NCBI RefSeq assembly: GCF_010977575.1
Contig: NZ_CP048812.1
Span: 1,240,001 to 1,304,000 of the forward strand
DNA length: 64,000 bases
Direction of reading: 5' to 3'
Source of the DNA: Halomonas socia
GTDB taxonomy: Bacteria; Pseudomonadota; Gammaproteobacteria; Pseudomonadales; Halomonadaceae
Below the pieces are notes generated by a model that was given only the letters and a program-made list of their open reading frames with translations, searched no databases and was not told the DNA's origin. Of the stretch, positions 43,854 through 59,643 are shown one piece after another; the stretch's first letter is position 1, and every line of letters starts with the position of its first letter. The position numbers and the translations under genes were made by a program.

Positions 43854-44714
43854 TCAGAACAGCGTAGCCTGCGCCTCGCCGCTGAACGCCCCAATGGTGG
43901 CCTGACCCAGCCGTTTGGCCACCTCGTCATGCAACCGCCGAGCAAGCTGCGGCGCGTGGCGGTTATCCGCGGTATGCACAAACAGAAAAGGACTTTTCCC
44001 CTGTTTTATCCACAGGCAGAGGCGCTCCACCCAGGCCGCGAAATAGATCGCATTGACGGCCTCCTCGACATGGCCGATAAAGCGCACCAGCGGCCTCTCG
44101 CCAGTGGAGAGCACGTGCAACGGACGTTTGGGTTTTTCACCCTGGGCCTTGAGTAGTCGCGGGTCGCTGCCCGCCGAGGTCGAAAATAGCGGCCTTACGT
44201 CGAGCATCACACGGTCTACGCCGTGACTTATCAACAACCGGTTGAGTGCCACCTCGGCGCTGCCCTTGTGGAAAAATTCACTGTGACGGACCTCAACGGC
44301 ACAGGGGATTTCCGCCGGCCAGCGCGATAGCAGCTGATCGAGTTGCGGAAGCTCCTGTGCCCCAAAATCGCGCGGCAGTTGCACCATCAGGGGGCCGAGA
44401 CGGTCATGCAGCGGCGAGAGGCGTTCGAGAAAAACGTCCAGCGCGGCCTCGATGCCCACCAGCCGCGCCTCATGGGTCAGGCTTGCCGGCAGCTTGAAGC
44501 AGAAGCGAAACTCGGCGGGTGCCTGGCGCGCCCAGTTGGCCACCGTCTCGGCCTTGGGGGTACCGCTATAGAAAGTGGTATTGCCCTCGACGGCGGAGAA
44601 TACCCGTGCGTACTCGCCCAGCCATGCCTGTTGGCCGCCGTGGGGCGGATAGAGGCTACCTCGCCAGTCAGCGTTGGCCCACATCGCCAGGCCCAGATGA
44701 AGACGACCGGCCAA
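43854..44714 (-). CDS. DUF72 family protein (YecE-like)
   Basis: A 286-residue soluble protein of the DUF72 TIM-barrel family, whose biochemical function is unknown. Typical blocks are DWRGSLYPP, FSAVEGNTTFYSGTPKAETV, FRFCFKLPASLTHEARL, the VQLPRDFGAQ segment and VEVRHSEFF. The only start that includes the first strand (RLHLGLAMWA) is the TTG at 44714, directly after the glmS TAA stop (TAATTG), with GGTGG just upstream. This suggests translation by re-initiation after glmS. The C-terminal KSPFLFVHTADNRHAPQLA is also typical. Confidence 0.85.
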   Translation of the reverse strand: MAGRLHLGLAMWANADWRGSLYPPHGGQQAWLGEYARVFSAVEGNTTFYSGTPKAETVANWARQAPAEFRFCFKLPASLTHEARLVGIEAALDVFLERLSPLHDRLGPLMVQLPRDFGAQELPQLDQLLSRWPAEIPCAVEVRHSEFFHKGSAEVALNRLLISHGVDRVMLDVRPLFSTSAGSDPRLLKAQGEKPKRPLHVLSTGERPLVRFIGHVEEAVNAIYFAAWVERLCLWIKQGKSPFLFVHTADNRHAPQLARRLHDEVAKRLGQATIGAFSGEAQATLF

Positions 44715-46549
<1,835 letters not shown>

Positions 46550-46553
46550 CGCG

Positions 46554-47336
46554 TTACCTCCTGGATTCAGCGTCATCCACCATAACGGTGACGACCTCTA
46601 CATCATGGGCCTCGATTGTCCGGCGGCCGGCAGGATCGAGACGATGATCCGTGATCAATGTATCGATGCAGCCCCACGGCAACTCGAGGTTGGGAATACG
46701 TCGGCCGATCTTGTCGGCTTCTACCAGTACCACGACCTCGCGGGCCACCTCGGCCATTACCCGCGACAGTCCCAGCAGCTCGTTGAAGGTCGTAGTACCT
46801 CGTTCGAGGTCGATGCCATCGGCGCCGATGAACAGCTGGTCAAAGTCATAGTGCCTCAGCACCTGCTCGGCGACCTGGCCTTGAAACGATTCGGAATGCG
46901 GGTCCCAGGTGCCGCCGGTCATCAATAGCATCGGCTCGCGTTCCAACGCGTGTAGCGCATTGGCCACCGCCAAGGAGTTGGTCATGACGACCAGGCCGGT
47001 CATGCCGTCGAGTTCTGGAATCATCGCCGAGGTGGTGGTGCCGCTATCGACGATGATGCGGTTATGCTCTCGGAGCCGCTCAACTGCTGCTCGGGCAATG
47101 GCCCGCTTTGCTGGTGAGATATTGACGGCACCGTCCAACAGCTCGACAGGCAGTGGCACTGCGCCACCGTGGCGACGCAGCAGCAAGCCGCTCTTTTCCA
47201 AGGTTGCCAGATCCTTGCGAATCGTCACCTCGGAGAAGTCGAAGCGATGCGCCAAGCTCTCGACGCTGGTCTCCCCCTCGGCGTTGACGAATGCCAGGAT
47301 GGCATGCCGCCGCTGGGCAGTATTTCGTTTGGTCAT
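46554..47336 (-). CDS. glmR: DeoR-family transcriptional regulator, GlmR-like
   Basis: A 260-residue DeoR-type regulator. The N-terminal HTH is [33 protein letters not shown] (family signature VTIRKDL...L...G...R.HGGA), and the C-terminal sugar-phosphate sensor has [11 protein letters not shown] and [12 protein letters not shown]. It is four bases upstream of glmS. In pseudomonads a DeoR-type regulator called GlmR lies in the same place, so control of amino-sugar synthesis is likely. The symbol is assigned from position, not experiment. A 13-base palindrome at 47355-47367 upstream is a candidate autoregulatory operator. Confidence 0.82.
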   Translation of the reverse strand: MTKRNTAQRRHAILAFVNAEGETSVESLAHRFDFSEVTIRKDLATLEKSGLLLRRHGGAVPLPVELLDGAVNISPAKRAIARAAVERLREHNRIIVDSGTTTSAMIPELDGMTGLVVMTNSLAVANALHALEREPMLLMTGGTWDPHSESFQGQVAEQVLRHYDFDQLFIGADGIDLERGTTTFNELLGLSRVMAEVAREVVVLVEADKIGRRIPNLELPWGCIDTLITDHRLDPAGRRTIEAHDVEVVTVMVDDAESRR

Positions 47337-47354
47337 TTCATGTTAATCTTAATG

Positions 47355-47367
47355 TTTCGAATCGAAA
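47355..47367. promoter_or_regulatory. Candidate GlmR operator
   Basis: TTTCGA-A-TCGAAA is a perfect 13-base palindrome about 19 bases upstream of the glmR start, in an AT-rich stretch. DeoR-family regulators commonly recognise TTTCG-type repeats, so autoregulation of glmR-glmS is plausible. Confidence 0.5.
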
Positions 47368-47423
47368 GAAATTAATTTACAAATGAAAGACCAAACGCGA
47401 TGCGACGTCAAGTCCCGGCCACG

Positions 47424-47453
47424 AAAAAGCCGCTTCAGCCAAGCCGAAGCGGC
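47424..47453 (-). terminator. Rho-independent terminator of the uppP-apbE-glmU unit
   Basis: Read on the minus strand, GCCGCTTC-GGCTTGGCT-GAAGCGGC forms an eight-base-pair stem followed by five T residues (A-run at 47424-47428 on the plus strand). It starts 23 bases after the glmU stop and separates glmU from glmR-glmS. Confidence 0.88.
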
Positions 47454-47476
47454 GCTATGGTGGGTTGCCAGATGGC

Positions 47477-48838
47477 CTAGGAATCCTTGGTCGGCCGCGG
47501 CCAGTCGGTCTTGCTGATCTGCCGTGCCCGGGATACCGCCAGGGCGCCGTCGGCAACGTCCTTGCTGATGGTCGATCCGGCGCCCACGGTGGCCCCCTTG
47601 CCGACGCTGACCGGCGCCACCAGGGCAGTGTTGGAGCCGATGAAGGCGTGGTCGCCGATCTCGGTACGGTGCTTGTTGGCGCCATCGTAGTTGCAGGTGA
47701 TGGTGCCTGCCCCCACGTTGACGCCACGCCCCAGGCTGGCGTCGCCGACATAGCTCAAGTGGTTGATCTTGCTACCCTCGCCGACCTCGACGTTCTTGGT
47801 CTCGACGAAGTTGCCGACCTTGGCGCCAACCGCCAGGCGTGAACCGGGGCGCAGCCGCGCGAATGGCCCGACGCGGTTATGCCCGGCGGCCACCGCGCCC
47901 TCGATCACGCTATGTGCCTCGATCACGCTCTCGGCGCCGATATGGCTGTCGCGAATCACGCAGTAGGGGCCGATGCGTGCCCCTTCGCCAAGCTCCACCT
48001 CACCTTCGAACACGCAGCCGACGTCGATCTCCACGTCATGACCGCAGCGCAGGCTTCCGCGCACGTCGAGGCGTGCCGGATCGGCCAGCGCCACGCCCTC
48101 GCTCATCAGCCGCTCGGCGATGGCCTGCTGGTGGGCGCGCTCGAGACGCGCCATCTGGGCGCGGTTGTTGACCCCTTCGACCTCCAAGGGACTAGCCGGC
48201 TGGGCGGTGGCGATGCTTACCCCTTCGGCAGCGGCCATGGCGATCACGTCGGTCAGGTAGTATTCGCCCTGGGCGTTATCGGCCGAGAGCTGCGGCAGCC
48301 AGCGCTGCAGCTGGGCACTGGTCATCGCCATGATGCCGGTATTGCATTCATGAATCGCCCGCTCGGCCTCGCTGGCATCCTTGTGCTCGACGATCGCCAC
48401 CGCCTGGCCATCGGCGTTGCGCAGGATGCGACCGTAGCCACTGGGATCGTCGAGGGTCACGGTGAGTAGTGCCATCTGCCGCTCGCTGACGCTATCGAGC
48501 AGTGCTACCAGCGTTTCGCGACGGATCAACGGCACATCGCCGTAGAGTACCAGCACCTTGTCGGGCCCCAGCGCATCGAGGGTCTGGGCCACTGCATGAC
48601 CGGTGCCCTTCTGTTCGGCCTGCACGGCGAAGCTCACCGGGCAGTCGCCGAGTGTCTGGCGCAGCTGATCGCCGCCGTGGCCGATCACCACGTGCAGTCG
48701 CTCGGCGCCAAGCATAGCGGCAGTGTCGATGACGTGACGCACCATCGGCTTGCCGGCCAGGGCGTGCAGCACCTTGGGCCGCGTCGAGCGCATTCGTGTG
48801 CCCTGACCAGCGGCAAGAATCACTACGTCGAGGGTCAT
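47477..48838 (-). CDS. glmU: Bifunctional N-acetylglucosamine-1-phosphate uridyltransferase / glucosamine-1-phosphate acetyltransferase
   Basis: A 453-residue cytoplasmic enzyme producing UDP-GlcNAc. The N-terminal uridyltransferase has LAAGQGTRMRSTRPKVLHAL and EQKGTGHAVAQ. The C-terminal half is a left-handed beta-helix with hexapeptide repeats (GEGARIGPYCVIRDSHIGA, VGAGTITCNYDGANKHRT), ending in the acetyltransferase loop. The ATG at 48838 has AGGAGAG just upstream; the frame extends 20 codons into the gap and the apbE end. It is 13 bases after apbE. Substrate GlcN-6-P comes from GlmS, encoded downstream beyond a terminator. Confidence 0.96.
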   Translation of the reverse strand: MTLDVVILAAGQGTRMRSTRPKVLHALAGKPMVRHVIDTAAMLGAERLHVVIGHGGDQLRQTLGDCPVSFAVQAEQKGTGHAVAQTLDALGPDKVLVLYGDVPLIRRETLVALLDSVSERQMALLTVTLDDPSGYGRILRNADGQAVAIVEHKDASEAERAIHECNTGIMAMTSAQLQRWLPQLSADNAQGEYYLTDVIAMAAAEGVSIATAQPASPLEVEGVNNRAQMARLERAHQQAIAERLMSEGVALADPARLDVRGSLRCGHDVEIDVGCVFEGEVELGEGARIGPYCVIRDSHIGAESVIEAHSVIEGAVAAGHNRVGPFARLRPGSRLAVGAKVGNFVETKNVEVGEGSKINHLSYVGDASLGRGVNVGAGTITCNYDGANKHRTEIGDHAFIGSNTALVAPVSVGKGATVGAGSTISKDVADGALAVSRARQISKTDWPRPTKDS

Positions 48839-48851
48839 GGTCTCTCCTTGT

Positions 48852-49916
48852 TCAGTCGTCCACGTCAATGCCAATGTCGGCGAGGGTCTCGGTGCCAAAA
48901 TAGTCGATCAATGCCGAGCTTACCCGCGTTGCCCAGCCGTCTCCCTCGCGCACCAGCACCACCACCATCAGGTCGTGCTGCTCGGCCAACCGCAGGCCTT
49001 GTTCAGGCCCCATAACCATCAGCGCCGTGGCCCAGGCATCGGCCCAGGCATTGGAAGGGTGCAGTACCGTCACCGAGGCCAACGTGTGCTCGATCGGCGT
49101 GCCGCTACGCGGGTCGATGGTATGCGAGTAGCGCTGGCCATCGGCCTCGAAATAGTTGCGATAGTCGCCAGACGTCGCCACCGAGATATCGTGCAGCGGC
49201 AGCGTATGATGGGCGACCTGGCGGCTGCCGTCAGGCACCTCGACGCCTATCCTCCACGGGTTCTGCTCCTCGTCGCGATAGCCCTTGACGATCAGATCAC
49301 CACCCAGGTTGACCAGGTAGTGCTCGATGCCCTGGCCATCGAGATAGGCGGCGACCCGATCGGCAGCATGCCCCTTGGCCACCCCGCCGAGGTCGATGAA
49401 CACCTCTGTGGTGCGCCTGGCCCGGGTTTCGCTGGCATCCAGTTCGAGCTTGTCGTAGCCGACCTCGGCCAGCCGTTCGTCCAGCTCCTCCGAGGTCGGC
49501 ACCTCCTCGGGTCGCGCTTCCGAGCCAAAGCTCCACAGATTGACCAGCCCCCCGACGGTGACATCGAAGCTGCCGTCACTCTTCCCGGCCACCGACTGAC
49601 TCACCGACAGCACTTCGAACAACGCATCGGAGAGGGCCAACCACTCACCCTCTGGCGTGCGGTTGAGATCCATCAGTTCGCTGTCGTCGCGATAGATCGA
49701 CATCGCCGCATCGACATCGTCCAGCTCGGCGACGAAGCCCCCCTCGAGGGCTTCGGCCTGGCTGCGCGTCAGCGGATCGGCAATGGTGACCTGATAGAAG
49801 GAACCGAAGATATTGCCCTCGAGGCGCACCGGTGAGTCGAGCTCGGGGTCCTGCTCGCCACAGCCGGCCACCATAGCGGCGAGCAGTAGTGGGACAATAA
49901 AACGGGTGACGTACAT
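48852..49916 (-). CDS. apbE: FAD:protein FMN transferase ApbE (lipoprotein)
   Basis: A 354-residue periplasmic lipoprotein. The signal sequence ends in the lipobox AMVAGC. ApbE transfers FMN from FAD onto threonine residues of proteins such as Nqr and Rnf subunits. Family motifs are AMSIYRDDSELMDLNR, FDVTVGGLVNLWSFG, FIDLGGVAKGHAADRVA, VNLGGDLIVKG and HTIDPRSGTPIEHTLASVTV, including the aspartates and glycines of the FAD/Mg site. The ATG at 49916 was chosen for the lipoprotein start. No rnf or nqr genes are in the window. It lies 19 bases after uppP and 13 before glmU. Confidence 0.92.
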   Translation of the reverse strand: MYVTRFIVPLLLAAMVAGCGEQDPELDSPVRLEGNIFGSFYQVTIADPLTRSQAEALEGGFVAELDDVDAAMSIYRDDSELMDLNRTPEGEWLALSDALFEVLSVSQSVAGKSDGSFDVTVGGLVNLWSFGSEARPEEVPTSEELDERLAEVGYDKLELDASETRARRTTEVFIDLGGVAKGHAADRVAAYLDGQGIEHYLVNLGGDLIVKGYRDEEQNPWRIGVEVPDGSRQVAHHTLPLHDISVATSGDYRNYFEADGQRYSHTIDPRSGTPIEHTLASVTVLHPSNAWADAWATALMVMGPEQGLRLAEQHDLMVVVLVREGDGWATRVSSALIDYFGTETLADIGIDVDD

Positions 49917-49935
49917 GGTTGATGTCCTCCAGGGG

Positions 49936-50733
49936 CTACCAGAAGAACCACAGCAGCCACAGTCCAAAGATAATCCGATAGATCACGAACGGCTGCATGC
50001 CGATGCGCTTGATGAAGGCCAGAAAATAGTGAATGCACAGATAGGCGCTGATGCCCGAGAGCAGCGTGCCGACAATTAGCGCCACCCAGGCCACGTCTTC
50101 GGGCTCTTGGATCAGGCCAACTACCTCGAGACCGCCGGCCAGCACGATCACCGGAATCGACATCAGAAACGAGAAGCGCGCAGCCGCTTCACGGTTCATC
50201 CCCAGCAGCAGGGCCGCGGTGATGGTGATGCCGGAGCGGGATGTCCCGGGGATCAACGCTAGCGCCTGGGCGCCACCGATCAGCAGCGCATCCTTCAGAC
50301 TCAGCTGATACTCGCTGCGGGTACCATGCTTACGCCAATCGGCGTAGCCAAGCAGGAGCCCGAAGCCGATCAGGCTAAGGGCAAGAATCAGCGGTGAACG
50401 AAGCTCCAGCTCGATGGTTTCCTTGAACACCAGGCCGATCAGCCCGACCGGAATCGTAGCCACGATGACCCACCAGGCCAGGCGCCCGTCTGCATCGCTG
50501 CCCTGGCCACGACAGGAAGCCACCCAGCTCAGCGTCATGCGCTTCAGTTCATGGCGGAAATAGACGATCACGGCCATCAGGCTGCCAATATGCAGCGCCA
50601 CGTCGAAGGCCAGTCCTTGATCTTCCCATGGGGTCAGCACCGGCACCAGGATCAGGTGAGCAGAGCTGGAGATGGGTAGGAACTCGGTAAGTCCCTGCAC
50701 CAGCGAGAGAACGACGACCTGTAGCCAGTCCAT
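49936..50733 (-). CDS. uppP: Undecaprenyl-diphosphatase UppP (BacA family)
   Basis: A 265-residue membrane enzyme with about eight hydrophobic segments that dephosphorylates undecaprenyl diphosphate, recycling the carrier lipid for cell-wall synthesis. The two catalytic regions are present: QGLTEFLPISSSAHLIL near the N-terminus and ALIPGTSRSGITITAALLLG in the middle. The ATG at 50733 follows AAGGAT. It begins a minus-strand unit with apbE and glmU, which groups two cell-wall precursor functions. The 195 bases upstream, toward mgtE, hold no gene. Confidence 0.95.
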   Translation of the reverse strand: MDWLQVVVLSLVQGLTEFLPISSSAHLILVPVLTPWEDQGLAFDVALHIGSLMAVIVYFRHELKRMTLSWVASCRGQGSDADGRLAWWVIVATIPVGLIGLVFKETIELELRSPLILALSLIGFGLLLGYADWRKHGTRSEYQLSLKDALLIGGAQALALIPGTSRSGITITAALLLGMNREAAARFSFLMSIPVIVLAGGLEVVGLIQEPEDVAWVALIVGTLLSGISAYLCIHYFLAFIKRIGMQPFVIYRIIFGLWLLWFFW

Positions 50734-50928
50734 GGTAATCCTTTAGGGCCAATAGATGATGCTCGAAGAACGGCGCGGCGTGTACCTGCCCACCTCCTGG
50801 ACAAGATGACCGCGGACAAGGATACACACTCGGTAACAGTTTGTCCGCCGTCCAGGCATGACATCTCTCACTCGAATAAGAGGCCTGTTCTGGCCACCAC
50901 CATAATCCTCGACGCTGATTCCCGCTGA

Positions 50929-52299
50929 TCACACACTGGTCAGGATTGCCGTGGCAATGCTGAAGTAGATCACCACCCCGGAGGCATCGATCAGGGTGGT
51001 GACCAGCGGTGCCGAAGCAGTGGCCGGATCCCAGCCCAGGCGGTTGAGAAGAAACGGCAGACACATGCCCAGCAGGCTGCCGAACAGCACGATGGTGACC
51101 ATGCTCATGGCCACCACCATCGCCACCGCCTCTCCACCGCGCATCACCCCGATGGGTGCCACCGCCAGCGCCATGGTCAGACCCAGTGAACCTGCCACCA
51201 GCAGCTCGCGCCCCAGCAGCGTGCTCCAGTCCTTGACCCCGACATCGCCGGTGGCCATGCCGCGCACCATCAGGGTGGCGGCCTGGGCACCGGCGTTGCC
51301 GCCGCTGCCGATCAGTAGTGGCAGGAAGAACACCAGCGCCACCTGAGCGGCGATGGTGTCTTCGAAATAGGCGATACCCGCGCCGGAGAACAGGTTAGCG
51401 AATACCAGTAGCACCAGCCAGATGACGCGTTTGCGATACAGGCTCCACAGCGGCACGCGGCTGACGCCATCCTCCAGTTGGCCGATCGACATCCCTTTGT
51501 GGAAGTCCTCGGTGGCCTCCTCTTCGGCGACGTCCATGGCGTCATCGTGGGTGACGATACCCACCATCCGTTCATCACTGTCGATCACCGGCACCGCCAG
51601 CAGGTCGTAACGCGCCACCAGCCGTGCCACGTCCTCCTGAGGGTCATCGACGCGCGCACTGATCACATCCTTGATCATCAGATCGTCGACCAACGCCCCG
51701 GGGCGCGCCACCATCAACTGACGCAAAGAGAGTGTGCCGGCCAGGCGGCCTTCCTCGGCGAGTACGTAGATCTGATAGACGGTCTCGGCGTCCGGCGCGG
51801 TCTGACGCACCCGCATCAGCGCCTGGGACACCGTCATGCCGCTGGGGATCGCCACGTAGTCGGAGGTCATGATCGCCCCGGCGGTGCCCTCTTCGTAGCT
51901 GGCCAGCCGCTTGAGGTCCTCACGTTCCTGCTTGGCCATGCGCCGCAGCAGGCCCTCGCGACGATCCTCGTCGAGCAGATTGAATAGGTCGGCCCGTTCG
52001 TCCGAACTCATTTCCTCGAATAGCGCAAGCAGCGTCTCGTCGGACATCGCCTCGGCCAATTCGCCCTGCATGTCGCTCGGCAGGTAGCCAAATACATTGG
52101 CACGTCGTTCCACCGAGAGATGGTCGAGCAGGGCAAAGACGGTGGGCGTATCGTCGTCTTCCTCGGCAATATCCTCGAGGATCTCGGCGATATCCGCGGC
52201 ACGCAGCTCGGGCAGCACATCGTCGAGATCGGCAGCGTCCGACTGCAGCGCCTCGAGCAGCGTGCTCTTCTGTTCGGTCAGGGCTTCATTCAATGACAT
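50929..52299 (-). CDS. mgtE: Magnesium transporter MgtE
   Basis: A 456-residue Mg2+ channel. The N-terminal superhelical domain (about residues 1-130) and two CBS domains (about 135-255, TSDYVAIPSGMTVSQALMRV onward) form the cytosolic Mg2+ gate. Five membrane segments follow from about residue 285, with the pore-region signature RLGWDPATASAPLVTTLID near the end. The ATG at 52299 is preferred over 52305 because AGGAGG lies six bases before 52299 but directly touches 52305. It follows the atp operon terminator on the same strand but probably has its own promoter. Confidence 0.93.
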   Translation of the reverse strand: MSLNEALTEQKSTLLEALQSDAADLDDVLPELRAADIAEILEDIAEEDDDTPTVFALLDHLSVERRANVFGYLPSDMQGELAEAMSDETLLALFEEMSSDERADLFNLLDEDRREGLLRRMAKQEREDLKRLASYEEGTAGAIMTSDYVAIPSGMTVSQALMRVRQTAPDAETVYQIYVLAEEGRLAGTLSLRQLMVARPGALVDDLMIKDVISARVDDPQEDVARLVARYDLLAVPVIDSDERMVGIVTHDDAMDVAEEEATEDFHKGMSIGQLEDGVSRVPLWSLYRKRVIWLVLLVFANLFSGAGIAYFEDTIAAQVALVFFLPLLIGSGGNAGAQAATLMVRGMATGDVGVKDWSTLLGRELLVAGSLGLTMALAVAPIGVMRGGEAVAMVVAMSMVTIVLFGSLLGMCLPFLLNRLGWDPATASAPLVTTLIDASGVVIYFSIATAILTSV

Positions 52300-52366
52300 A
52301 GGCATCCTCCTGACGCCGTAATCGGGCAGATTGGGTGGCGGGCATGGCGACCATCATAGCAGACAC

Positions 52367-52399
52367 GAAAACGCCCCCCGGTCAACGACGCGGGGGGCG
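52367..52399 (-). terminator. Terminator of the atp operon
   Basis: CGCCCCCCG (52372-52380) pairs with CGGGGGGCG (52391-52399) around a ten-base loop. On the minus strand it is followed by TTTT, and it starts about 20 bases after the atpC stop. The plus-strand copy is also followed by a T-run, so it can work in both directions. Confidence 0.88.
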
Positions 52400-52419
52400 C
52401 TTTTCACGGCAGGAAGCGA

Positions 52420-52848
52420 TTATCCCTTGCCTGCCTTCTTGCGCAGCTGCTGGAGAGTTCTAAGCTGGGCCACCGCCTCGGCGAGCTCCGCCGCCGCGCG
52501 CGTATAGTCGAGCTCCGAGGACTTCTCGTTGAACGACTTGAGCGCCTGCTGGCGTGCCTCTTCGGCCGCCGCCTCATCGATGTCACCGGCACGGGTAGCC
52601 GCATCGGCGAGTATCGACACCACCTTGGGCTGGACCTCGAGGAAGCCGCCCGAGATGTAGAAGTTCTCCTCGGCGCCGCCCGCCAGCGTCACCCTGACCG
52701 GACCCGGTTGGAGCTCGGTCAGCAGCGGGGTGTGCCCGGGCAGAATGCCCAGGTCACCCATGATCCCGGCGGCGACCACCTGCTCGACCTCGCCGGAGAA
52801 CACCGCTTCCTCGGCGCTGACAATCTCGCACTTGAAGCTGTTCGCCAT
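52420..52848 (-). CDS. atpC: F0F1 ATP synthase subunit epsilon
   Basis: A 142-residue stalk subunit that regulates the F1 motor. The N-terminal beta-sandwich starts [20 protein letters not shown] and contains [16 protein letters not shown], and the C-terminal part is a helical hairpin. It is the last gene of atpIBEFHAGDC, 27 bases after atpD, and is followed by the operon terminator. Confidence 0.96.
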   Translation of the reverse strand: MANSFKCEIVSAEEAVFSGEVEQVVAAGIMGDLGILPGHTPLLTELQPGPVRVTLAGGAEENFYISGGFLEVQPKVVSILADAATRAGDIDEAAAEEARQQALKSFNEKSSELDYTRAAAELAEAVAQLRTLQQLRKKAGKG

Positions 52849-52875
52849 AGTGTTGTCCCCTCTGGGTGGACGGCC

Positions 52876-54299
<1,424 letters not shown>

Positions 54300-55184
54300 C
54301 TATACGGCGGCTGCGCCACCGACGATCTCCGAGATTTCCTGGGTAATCGCGGCCTGACGGGCCTTGTTGTACACCAGTTGCAGATCATCGATCAGGCCAC
54401 CGGCGTTGTCGGTGGCGCTCTTCATCGCAATCATCCGCGCGGCCTGCTCACAGGCGGCATTCTCGACCACCGACTGATAGACCTGCGACTCGATGAAGCG
54501 CTCGAGCAGCCGGTCCAGCAGCATCTTGGCATCCGGCTCATACAGGTAGTCCCAGCTTCCGGGACGCGACTGTTCTTCATCGTCATGCGCTTCGTTGCCC
54601 ATATCGGGCGACAGGGGTAATAGCTGTCTGACCACCGGCTGTTGCGTCATGGTGTTGACGAATTCGTTGTACACCACGAACAGCCGATCCAGACGCCCCT
54701 CGTCATACGCTTCCAGCATGACCTTGACGCTACCGATCAGGTCCTGGACCCGCGGCGATTCGCCGAGCCCGCTCTTGGCCGCCACCAGGTTGCCCCCGTA
54801 GTTGCGGAAGAACGTGCTGGCCTTGGCCCCCAGCGCACAGAACTCGAGCTCTGCGCCCTGATCGCGCCAGGCTCGGGCGTCCCTGAGCACGGATTTGAAC
54901 AGGTTGACGTTCAAACCACCGCACAGACCGCGGTCGGTGGAGACCACGATATAGCCAACCCGCTTCACCTCACGATCTACCATGTAATCGTGCTGATATT
55001 CGGGATTCGCATCAGCGATGTGGCTCACGACATTGCGGATCTGACGCGCATAGGGGTGGCTGGCCTTCATCAGGTCCTGGGCTTTACGCATCTTCGACGC
55101 AGCCACCATTTCCATGGCGCTGGTGATTTTCTGCGTATTCTTGATGCTCCCGATCTGGGTGCGTATCTCTTTTGCAGCTGCCAT
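54300..55184 (-). CDS. atpG: F0F1 ATP synthase subunit gamma
   Basis: A 294-residue central-stalk subunit. The N-terminal helix starts [20 protein letters not shown], with [15 protein letters not shown], and the C-terminal helix contains [20 protein letters not shown] and the conserved [20 protein letters not shown]. It lies 68 bases downstream of atpA and 48 upstream of atpD. Length and ends match the family. Confidence 0.97.
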   Translation of the reverse strand: MAAAKEIRTQIGSIKNTQKITSAMEMVAASKMRKAQDLMKASHPYARQIRNVVSHIADANPEYQHDYMVDREVKRVGYIVVSTDRGLCGGLNVNLFKSVLRDARAWRDQGAELEFCALGAKASTFFRNYGGNLVAAKSGLGESPRVQDLIGSVKVMLEAYDEGRLDRLFVVYNEFVNTMTQQPVVRQLLPLSPDMGNEAHDDEEQSRPGSWDYLYEPDAKMLLDRLLERFIESQVYQSVVENAACEQAARMIAMKSATDNAGGLIDDLQLVYNKARQAAITQEISEIVGGAAAV

Positions 55185-55252
55185 AGCGATCTACCCTCGT
55201 TCGTGGCTCTCAGAAAGCATGCTGGCCCACTCGCCAGAGTGGGCCCTCGGCA

Positions 55253-56797
<1,545 letters not shown>

Positions 56798-56813
56798 GCC
56801 ATGTCCCTCAGAC

Positions 56814-57350
56814 TCAGGCGTAGAGCGACTCGCGCAGACGGTTCAATCGACCGCGTACCGAACCGTCGATGACGGTATCGCCGGCACGCAGGATCACACC
56901 GCCCAGCAGTGCCGGGTCTACCTGAGTGGTAATGGAGATTTCGCGATTCAGGCGCTTCTTGAGCGCACTGGCGAGCTTTTTCTGCTGCTTGTCCTCGAGC
57001 GCATAGGCCGAGACTACCGTGACGTCGACACGCTGTTCGTGGTCGGCCCGCAGGGCCTCGAACTGAGCGGCGATGGACGGCAGTGCGAGCAAGCGATCCT
57101 GGCTGGCCAGGGTCTCGAGGAAACGCCGCGCGGCGGCGTCGAGTTCGGCGTCGGCCACCTCGATAAGCAGCTCGACCTTGCGTGCGTCGGTCAGCTTGGG
57201 GCTCGACAACACCTTCTCGAGCTCGCTATGGGCAACGACCTGGCCAAGGACTTTGAGCCACTCGGACCAGGTCGTCAGCGCCTGATGATCGCGTGCGTAC
57301 TCGAACGCTGCCTTGGCATAGGGCCGGGCAACAGTAGATGTTTCCGCCAT
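56814..57350 (-). CDS. atpH: F0F1 ATP synthase subunit delta
   Basis: A 178-residue peripheral-stalk subunit joining the b dimer to F1. It starts [20 protein letters not shown] and ends with [20 protein letters not shown] and [13 protein letters not shown], the standard delta signature. The ATG at 57350 has a strong AGGAGGTGATC upstream. It is 11 bases after atpF. Confidence 0.97.
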   Translation of the reverse strand: MAETSTVARPYAKAAFEYARDHQALTTWSEWLKVLGQVVAHSELEKVLSSPKLTDARKVELLIEVADAELDAAARRFLETLASQDRLLALPSIAAQFEALRADHEQRVDVTVVSAYALEDKQQKKLASALKKRLNREISITTQVDPALLGGVILRAGDTVIDGSVRGRLNRLRESLYA

Positions 57351-57361
57351 GGATCACCTCC

Positions 57362-57832
57362 TCACAGTTCGGCAGCGAGCTTGTCGAGCATCTCGCGGTG
57401 TGCCTTCTCGTCGATGGAGGACTCCAGAACACGCTCGGCGCCAATCAGGGCCAGCGTGGCGACTTGAGCACGCAGCTCATCCTTCACGCGATTGACCTCT
57501 TGATCGATCTCGGCGCGGGCGCTGGCCACCAGGCGTTCACCCTCGCTGCGGGCCTGCTCGCGCGCTTCTTCCACCATCTGCGTGGAGCGCTTGTGGGCCT
57601 GCTCGAGAATCTCGGAGGCCTGCTCCTTGCTCTCGCGGAGGGTCTGCTCGGCACGCTCCTGGGCAAGCTCCAGGTCACGCGAAGCGCGGCTGGCCGCATC
57701 GAGGCCGTCGGCGATCTTCTTCTGGCGCTCGTGGAGCGCCTGGCTGATCGGCGGCCACACATACTTTATGCAAAACCAGACAAAGATCGCGAAGGCGATC
57801 GTCTGCCCGATAAGCGTCATGTTGATATTCAC
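57362..57832 (-). CDS. atpF: F0F1 ATP synthase subunit b
   Basis: A 156-residue subunit with one N-terminal membrane span ([20 protein letters not shown]) and a long charged helix (about 30-156) that dimerises to make the peripheral stalk. The start is a GTG at 57832, with AGAGGT eight bases upstream, giving [10 protein letters not shown], close to the E. coli N-terminus. It is 78 bases downstream of atpE. Confidence 0.96.
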   Translation of the reverse strand: MNINMTLIGQTIAFAIFVWFCIKYVWPPISQALHERQKKIADGLDAASRASRDLELAQERAEQTLRESKEQASEILEQAHKRSTQMVEEAREQARSEGERLVASARAEIDQEVNRVKDELRAQVATLALIGAERVLESSIDEKAHREMLDKLAAEL

Positions 57833-57910
57833 AGGATGATACCTCTGACGGTTTCGTGGCGACCGGAAACAAGCACGCCGAGCGCATCACACGCTCGGCA
57901 CGGCAACTCG

Positions 57911-58138
57911 TTACCCGGCAACGACGAAGATCAGGTACATCGCGATACCCACACCGATCATCGGCACGGCGTCGAGCAGGCCGGCCATGATGAAGGTACG
58001 GGTCTGCAGCTGGTCGCCCAGCTCCGGCTGGCGTGCGGTCGATTCGAGCAGCTTGCCACCCAGTATGGCGAAGCCGATGCCGGTAGCCAGGGCGCTGACG
58101 CTGATGATGATGGCCGCAGCAATGTAAACGATTTCCAT
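57911..58138 (-). CDS. atpE: F0F1 ATP synthase subunit c
   Basis: A 75-residue two-helix hairpin that forms the rotor ring. The polar loop is ARQPEL and the ion-binding carboxylate is D56 in [12 protein letters not shown]. The extra glutamine and Glu/Ser-Thr residues of sodium-type c subunits are absent, so the enzyme should be proton-coupled, which is of note for a probable halophile. The ATG at 58138 has AGGAG seven bases upstream. Confidence 0.97.
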   Translation of the reverse strand: MEIVYIAAAIIISVSALATGIGFAILGGKLLESTARQPELGDQLQTRTFIMAGLLDAVPMIGVGIAMYLIFVVAG

Positions 58139-58213
58139 GGTAGTGCTCCTAAGTTCAAGTTGAGGTCAGGTTTAAAGTTACCGCGTTTGCAATCGTTGCT
58201 AGGTTCGCAATGC

Positions 58214-59451
<1,238 letters not shown>

Positions 59452-59643
59452 TGGCATACCTCATTGCAGCGCCCGGCGCAGTGGCGATGAGCAACCGGCG
59501 CGGCAGCGTGTCACGCCCATCCTTCAAGCAAACAACCGCGGATTATAGGGAAGCCCCCCACCACCTTCAACCGAGGGCGCGGCGATTTTGCGCGATATGA
59601 CGCCAGTTTAGGACCAATGGGGGAGACTCTGCCGGGAAAACCC

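Noticed and set aside
46550-47423. glmS ribozyme/riboswitch upstream of glmS
   Set aside because: Only four bases separate glmR and glmS, and the glmR leader is short and AT-rich with no such structure. That ribozyme is also typical of Gram-positive bacteria.
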